From NCBI GenBank assembly GCA_009782605.1, contig WRIR01000017.1, positions 1 through 51,153 of the forward strand: a DNA stretch of 51,153 nucleotides, read 5' to 3'. Source of the DNA: Eggerthellaceae bacterium. GTDB lineage: Bacteria; Actinomycetota; Coriobacteriia; Coriobacteriales; Eggerthellaceae. The translations under genes were made by a program, and so were the position numbers. Below, in pieces: positions 47,362-51,153 of the stretch. The first letter of the stretch is position 1. Each line of letters begins with the position of its first letter. The notes under the pieces were generated by a model. It had not been told where the DNA came from. It ran no database searches and saw only the letters and a list, made by a program, of their open reading frames with translations.

Positions 47362-47607
47362 CTGTCCTTTCTCCTAGGTATAAGCATAACGAGCTGAGTA
47401 GGCAGAATGTATACAGGTTTTACTGTTTGAGCTGCACAGAAAGCTCCCGGAAATGCTACAGGCCTTCGATGGGGAGTGCAGCAGGATCCAACGGGTCCTT
47501 CACCGGGATCAAGTCTTTTTCTCAAAGGAATCCAACGCCGATTGCAGGAAAAACTGCCAGAAAGCTGCCCGGAGGGCAAAAGGGAACCGGGGAAAAAGGG
47601 GGATGGC

Positions 47608-48387
47608 TCAGAAAAGGCGCTGTTGGAGAAGCGAATTGCAGAAGCTCTTGCGGTGCAGGGGGCAAAGCCCGTGGGCCCTGATCGCCTCGATGTGCTCGGG
47701 GCTCGCATAGCCCTTGCATTTCTCAAAACCGTATTGTGGAAAACGCCGCGCGTAGGTTTCCATGAGGCTGTCGCGCTCGACCTTCGCGACAATCGAGGCG
47801 GCGGCGACCGAGGCACAGCAGCCGTCGCCCTTGACGACGCTGACCTCGCGGTCGTCGAACCCGAGCGGGTTGCCGTCAAGGAGCACGACGGCAGGCACGA
47901 GCCCTGCCGCCTCGACCGCGCGCACCGCACGCGAGAAGGCCATCTTCAAACAAAGGCTTATCCCGACCGCGTCGATCTCATCCGCCTCGACGTACTCGAC
48001 CGCCCATGCCCGTGCCGTGGCCTTGACAGCCTCGGCAACGGAGGTCCTTTGGGCTGCGGAGAGCTTCTTCGAGTCGTTCAGCCCCGCAATCTCAGGCTCC
48101 CTCGGCAAGACCACGGCCCCGACCGCAAGCGGGCCGGCCAGGGGCCCACGCCCCACCTCGTCGAGGCCGACCAGCAGCCGCCCGTCGGCCAGGCCGTCCT
48201 CGAACTCGTACATACGCCTCAGGCGGGCGGCCTCCGCCTCTTCGGCGTCGAGCCTGCGCCTGGTGGCCGCAAGGGCCTCTTTGACTCCCTTGCGCGTATC
48301 GGCACACAAAGAGCGTTCCAGCACGGCAAAGCCCGGGGCATCGATGCCCGCCAGGCGTTTCTTGATGTCAGGAACTGTCTGCGCCAT
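47608..48387 (-). CDS. rnhB: Ribonuclease HII
   Basis: The 259-residue enzyme shows the RNase HII metal site: the DEVGRGPLAGPL motif near residue 76 with its Asp-Glu pair, NDSKKLSAAQR, the central Asp in VVLLDGNPLG, and ASIVAKVERDSLM with the final acidic residue. It removes ribonucleotides from DNA. An N-terminal 70-residue helical extension typical of Gram-positive forms is present. There is no ribosome binding site before the ATG, and the rplS terminator ends 15 bases upstream, so expression probably depends on read-through or an internal start. Between it and yraN (47362-47607) nothing convincing was found. Confidence 0.95.
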   Translation of the reverse strand: MAQTVPDIKKRLAGIDAPGFAVLERSLCADTRKGVKEALAATRRRLDAEEAEAARLRRMYEFEDGLADGRLLVGLDEVGRGPLAGPLAVGAVVLPREPEIAGLNDSKKLSAAQRTSVAEAVKATARAWAVEYVEADEIDAVGISLCLKMAFSRAVRAVEAAGLVPAVVLLDGNPLGFDDREVSVVKGDGCCASVAAASIVAKVERDSLMETYARRFPQYGFEKCKGYASPEHIEAIRAHGLCPLHRKSFCNSLLQQRLF

Positions 48388-48401
48388 GCCAACGGCACTA
48401 C

Positions 48402-48423
48402 AAAAAAGGCTCCGGGGAGCCTT
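48402..48423 (-). terminator. rplS terminator
   Basis: AAGGCTC and GAGCCTT form a 7-bp stem with a four-base loop, followed by a T-run on the minus strand, only eight bases after the rplS stop. Confidence 0.85.
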
Positions 48424-48430
48424 GTGGGTG

Positions 48431-48775
48431 CTAGTAGGCCTTTTCCTTGATCTTCGCGGCCTTGCCGATCTTCTTGCGGAGGTAGTACAGCTTGGCGCGG
48501 TGGACGTCGCCGTGGCGGATGACCTCGATCTTCTCGATCTTGGGGGAATGCACCGGGAAGGTGCGCTCGACGCCGATGGAGAAGCTTATCTTGCGAACCG
48601 TGAAGGTCTCGCGGCTTGAGGCGCCATGGCGGCGGATGACGTCGCCCTGGAACACCTGGATACGCTCGCGGTTGCCCTCGGTGATGCGGTAGTGCACCTT
48701 CACATGGTCGCCGATAGTGAACTCGGGAAGCTCCTGCTTCATCTGCTGTTGCTCGATTGCGCGAATGATATCCAT
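48431..48775 (-). CDS. rplS: 50S ribosomal protein L19
   Basis: The 114-residue protein matches L19 throughout: an N-terminal helix ([18 protein letters not shown]), the SH3-like core ([20 protein letters not shown] split as [11 protein letters not shown] and [12 protein letters not shown]), [18 protein letters not shown], and the basic end [21 protein letters not shown]19 lies at the interface of the 30S and 50S subunits. GAAGGAAACG precedes the ATG. It has its own promoter about 60 bases upstream and a terminator right after the stop. Confidence 0.98.
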   Translation of the reverse strand: MDIIRAIEQQQMKQELPEFTIGDHVKVHYRITEGNRERIQVFQGDVIRRHGASSRETFTVRKISFSIGVERTFPVHSPKIEKIEVIRHGDVHRAKLYYLRKKIGKAAKIKEKAY

Positions 48776-48840
48776 GTTCGTTTCCTTCTATATGTTCAGC
48801 CAAAGTATTGCATCGATGTCTGGTAAAGACACAATCAAAC

Positions 48841-48869
48841 AATATAGCATCATCCGCCCCCATGCGCAA
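48841..48869 (-). promoter_or_regulatory. rplS promoter
   Basis: On the minus strand TTGCGC (48869-48864), exactly 17 bases, then TATATT (48846-48841). Predicted transcription starts about 60 bases before the rplS ATG. Confidence 0.6.
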
Positions 48870-49131
48870 GGAGCGTTTTCGCATCCACTCACGCATTCAC
48901 TCAGCATCGCGGGCTGGCCGGTGGCCGCCAGGAGGGCCTTTTGGCCAGGAGGTTGTCCCTCATTATGAGGTTCAACCTCGCTGACCTGCGGGTTTGTAAG
49001 ATTTCTTGCCTGAGTGTGCCACAGGGGCAGCCTGCGGCGAGCGCAGGCGGGGCTGTGCGGCCCCCCGTCGCATAGGCAACCCGCGGGGCGGGGCGGCGGC
49101 GTGCGGAACCTGTCCCTGCGGGCTGCCCGCC
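48870..49131. other. Gap with no recognised gene
   Basis: The stretch from the rplS promoter to the small membrane protein gene holds GC-rich low-complexity DNA. The short palindrome GAGGTTCAACCTC (about 48967-48979) and a nearby CTCATTATGAG are the only structures. No frame with a ribosome binding site was found. Confidence 0.4.
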
Positions 49132-49503
49132 CTAGGGCAGGAGCTCGTCGTCTTGCCAGAGGCCCTGCTGGGTGTGGCCGGAGGGGTAGGCCGGCGTGCC
49201 CTGGCCGTGGTAGAGGCCGTGCTCGAAGCCGCCAGAGTAGGCGTCCCCGCCGCCGCCTGCCACGCCCTCGGCGTATCCTGCGTGCGGCCAGGCGGCGGGC
49301 AGGCCGGAGGGCCCGGAGGCGAGCTGGCCCGTGGCCGCCAGGAAGGGCAGGCCCGCCAGCGCCGCCGCGCAGAGGGCGCCGCCCAGGGCCGCGGCGGCCT
49401 GGGGCGCCCGCCGGGGCCTCCCGCCTCGCCGCCTGCCCGCCAGCACGAGGGCGAGGCCCGCGGCCAGGCCTGCAAGCGCGAGCGTCGCGGGCGTCATGTC
49501 CAT
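49132..49503 (-). CDS. Small alanine-rich membrane protein, unknown
   Basis: A 123-residue protein with two hydrophobic segments (about 5-24 and 37-58) separated by an arginine-rich loop (GRRRGGRPRRAP), then a Gly/His/Tyr-rich tail (GYAEGVAGGGGDAYSGGFEH, LYHGQGTPAYPSGH). No family was recognised. GGAAGGAAGG lies eight bases before the chosen ATG; an upstream GTG three codons earlier is less likely. The partial gene at the right window edge codes for a similarly arranged alanine-rich hydrophobic protein, so both may belong with the toxin-like cassette between them. High GC and low complexity make even its coding status less than certain. Confidence 0.5.
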   Translation of the reverse strand: MDMTPATLALAGLAAGLALVLAGRRRGGRPRRAPQAAAALGGALCAAALAGLPFLAATGQLASGPSGLPAAWPHAGYAEGVAGGGGDAYSGGFEHGLYHGQGTPAYPSGHTQQGLWQDDELLP

Positions 49504-49650
49504 GGTGTGCACCTTCCTTCCGTGCCGGCCGCAGGGCCGGTGTTCTTGCTATAGAGGTTCCACTGCCTCCCTACAAGGTTGACGGCATTCTGAATGTGTC
49601 GGCAGAGACGTCCTCGCAGCACATTGGGTAATCGATGCCCCACCCGAGGA

Positions 49651-50163
49651 TTACCAAGCCCGTCGATATATAAGTAGGTCATTTTCATCAACCTCCAAAG
49701 AATAGCCCATGCATTCCAAGGTCTTAAACTCATCCTTCCTGTGAATAAAGTTTTTCAATTCATGTGTAAATTCACCACCTCGATCAAAAATGCCATCAAG
49801 GGAAAAACCACTCCTTTTTTGTACATCACAGTACAAAACCAAAACAACCCATATGTCTCTTATATCCAATACCTCAAATGCCATATCAATTGCAGACAGG
49901 CCATAAGTAAGACACTTTTCCTCGGACAACCTTAAAGAGTAGGTTGCCATTCTAGCTCCAAAACACAAAAGCAGTTGTGCGATATCTATTGTGATAGAGC
50001 TGCGAGCTTCCTTTCGTTCTTCCTTGCTCATTGTGTCGCAGTAATGCATTACTTCGTTGATCCTTTTGTCTGTTTCTGACATTTGTGTCGATATGACCTC
50101 CGGTCCGTATTGCTCGTTTTCAGATTCTCTCAAGATGAGTCTTAGCCGCTTGGCAATATCCAT
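49651..50163 (-). CDS. Putative immunity protein next to toxin cassette
   Basis: A 170-residue cytoplasmic, mainly helical protein (for example EERKEARSSITIDIAQLLLC, LRLSEEKCLTYGLSAIDMAF, DIRDIWVVLVLYCDVQKRSG) that ends LIYRRAW. No family was recognised with confidence. It begins 15 bases after the toxin-like frame stops and on the same strand, the arrangement of immunity genes following polymorphic toxins. GC content is near 40 percent, far below the surroundings, and is shared with the toxin domain, so the pair seems to have been acquired together. The ATG follows GGGAGAAAA. Function as antitoxin is inference from context. Confidence 0.6.
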   Translation of the reverse strand: MDIAKRLRLILRESENEQYGPEVISTQMSETDKRINEVMHYCDTMSKEERKEARSSITIDIAQLLLCFGARMATYSLRLSEEKCLTYGLSAIDMAFEVLDIRDIWVVLVLYCDVQKRSGFSLDGIFDRGGEFTHELKNFIHRKDEFKTLECMGYSLEVDENDLLIYRRAW

Positions 50164-50178
50164 GTTTTTCTCCCTAAA

Positions 50179-50742
50179 TCATTTTGAAGGAAGCATATAA
50201 TCTCCAACCCTCGAATAACCCGCCTCATTTAACTGACCTAGCTCTCGTCCAAAAACCGTTCCTTCGATATTTTTCGGAGTTGTTGGCGATGCAATATAAA
50301 AAGTTTGCCCCTTAGTTACTCCAGACTCTACCCAAGCATCATTCGTGCCTATTGTCCATTTATCTTTGGGAAGATCCAATACATCATGTCCTGGCCAATC
50401 TTTTGCAACCGAAGTGTCTTCCAGTCGACCAATAACTTTTATGTCATCTTCCACTTTCCCGGAACTTTTTACAGCAATACTACCCGTGTTCTCCGCCTTG
50501 CCCGCCCCCGTCGTCTTCGCCACCGCCTTCTCGGTCGGGGCGGCGAGCTTGCCCGTGGCGCCGAGGGCCTTGCCGAGCTCGGGGGCGACCGTCACCGCGA
50601 CCTTGCCGACGCCTGCGGCGACCTTGCCGAACGGCACTATGCCGATGGAGGCCACCGCCGCGTCCTTGTAGTTGCCCTCCGACAGGTATAAGAGCGCGTC
50701 GGCCCCGCTTGCTATGGAGCCGAGGCCGGGCACGAAGCCCAC
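50179..50742 (-). CDS. Polymorphic toxin C-terminal region, 5'-truncated
   Basis: From a GTG at 50742 the frame gives 187 residues; the open frame extends to a TGA at 50889-50887 without any ATG. The first part (VVGFVPGLGSIASGADALLY, LSEGNYKDAAVASIGIVPFG) resembles pre-toxin domains of secreted polymorphic toxins. The last 90 residues (IGRLEDTSVAKDWPGHDVLD, DAWVESGVTKGQTFYIASP, GRELGQLNEAGYSRVGDYML) look like the toxin domain. The pre-toxin part is very GC-rich and the toxin part AT-rich, with a sharp change near 50470. No secretion or N-terminal domains remain, so it is probably an orphan C-terminal cassette or a pseudogene. Toxin activity unknown. Confidence 0.65.
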   Translation of the reverse strand: MGFVPGLGSIASGADALLYLSEGNYKDAAVASIGIVPFGKVAAGVGKVAVTVAPELGKALGATGKLAAPTEKAVAKTTGAGKAENTGSIAVKSSGKVEDDIKVIGRLEDTSVAKDWPGHDVLDLPKDKWTIGTNDAWVESGVTKGQTFYIASPTTPKNIEGTVFGRELGQLNEAGYSRVGDYMLPSK

Positions 50743-50898
50743 GACGGCCAGGCCCAGGTGCAGGCCCGCCTTCCAGTCGACCTTGTCCAGGTCCTTCTTG
50801 GCCTTGGCCTCGGAGGCCCTGGCGGCAATCCACTGGCCGGCCGTGCTGGGGGCGGCGGGCGCGCCCCGGCGAGGTATGGGGAAATTTCAAGGTGCGGG

Positions 50899-50933
50899 GG
50901 AAGGCCCTGGCCGGCGGCTGGTCAGGGCCTTCC
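50899..50933. terminator. 11-bp hairpin at the stop of the partial gene
   Basis: GGAAGGCCCTG and CAGGGCCTTCC pair perfectly around 13 bases. It covers the stop codon of the partial gene to its right; no T-run follows, so efficiency is uncertain. Confidence 0.5.
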
Positions 50934-51153
50934 TGGTTCCCCTACTCTACCATAGCTGCCCTGCGGGGCGGAGCGCACCAGCAAGACCAGCGCGACGAGG
51001 AAGGCTGCCGCCCCCAGGGCGGTCCAGGCGGCCCAGGGCCCCTCCGGGGCGGCGGCGGGGCCCGCGCCCTGCACCATGGGCAGGGCGACGTAGCTTGCGA
51101 GGGCGGCCGGGACTGCGGAGAGTGCGAGGGCGGCGAGCGCCGCCGGGGAACGG
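50922..51153 (-). CDS. Partial hydrophobic protein, C-terminal 76 residues
   Basis: The minus strand is open from the window edge to a TGA at 50922-50924. The fragment has two hydrophobic stretches (AALAALALSAVPAALASYVA and TALGAAAFLVALVLLV) joined by a Pro/Gly/Ala loop, and ends SYGRVGEPGRP. It is probably a membrane protein whose start lies outside the window. No family was recognised. Codon choice is strongly G/C-ending like the small membrane protein at 49132-49503. Confidence 0.45.
   Translation of the reverse strand, partial: RSPAALAALALSAVPAALASYVALPMVQGAGPAAAPEGPWAAWTALGAAAFLVALVLLVRSAPQGSYGRVGEPGRP

Noticed and set aside
50480-50890. 136-codon frame overlapping the toxin region
   Set aside because: It is a frame shadow of the GC-rich pre-toxin region, rich in Arg/Gly/Pro without a ribosome binding site.

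Overview
The window looks like chromosomal DNA of a high-GC anaerobic actinobacterium of the class Coriobacteriia, probably close to Eggerthellaceae. The evidence is high third-position GC, the uvrC-rapZ-yvcK-whiA and gapA-pgk-tpiA-secG housekeeping blocks, cytoplasmic molybdopterin oxidoreductases paired with 110-residue two-cluster ferredoxins, and a Tat-exported flavoprotein reductase with a NapC/NirT-type multihaem cytochrome. This taxonomic call is inference; no 16S rRNA gene is present.

Layout. Positions 1-6.3 kb (minus strand) hold gapA, pgk, tpiA, gpmI, secG, tRNA-Leu(GAG) and a HAD phosphatase. From 6.5 to 16.2 kb lies an accessory redox island: a soluble GAF histidine kinase and NarL-type regulator, a double SpoVA-like membrane protein, and two tandem copies of a module made of molybdopterin enzyme, mini-ferredoxin and zinc-ribbon protein. 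A 101-residue beta-rich protein sits between the two copies. Next, 16.5-20.0 kb holds a LysR regulator, multihaem cytochrome c and Tat/lipoprotein FAD reductase unit. The block uvrC-rapZ-yvcK-whiA follows at 20.2-25.2 kb. In many actinobacteria whiA is followed directly by gapA, so the 14 kb redox island appears to sit inside an ancestral syntenic block.

From 25.5 to 30.4 kb is a lower-GC accessory stretch: an orphan immunity-like protein, an ORF6N protein with a phospholipase-D-like tail, an RHH/DUF1413 protein, a DUF4143 ATPase and a flavodoxin-like protein, with several operator-like palindromes. From 30.4 to 32.9 kb is a DUF2975, XRE regulator, DUF4173 membrane operon. A plus-strand gdhA with promoter and terminator follows, and just after it a one-mismatch parS (ParB) site. 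From 34.5 to 41.5 kb are a repeat-rich membrane-anchored protein, a GNAT acetyltransferase, uvrA, and a PTS-EIIC/EAL fusion. From 41.7 to 48.8 kb the genes are xerC/D, trmFO, dprA, comM, yraN, rnhB and rplS, a familiar bacterial order but without topA between dprA and trmFO. The right end (49.1-51.15 kb) has small membrane proteins and a polymorphic-toxin C-terminal cassette with a putative immunity gene, showing an abrupt GC drop inside the toxin frame.

The redox genes plausibly work as follows. The soluble kinase/regulator pair senses a cytoplasmic signal and controls the downstream operon. The SpoVA-like protein may move a small aromatic or acidic substrate across the membrane. The two soluble molybdenum enzymes with their ferredoxins may transform it reductively. 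The neighbouring exported flavoprotein receives electrons from the quinone pool through the cytochrome to reduce another acceptor outside. Substrates cannot be read from sequence. A recurring oddity is tandem duplication of short segments at the 3' ends of genes, often including the stop codon, or around ribosome binding sites.
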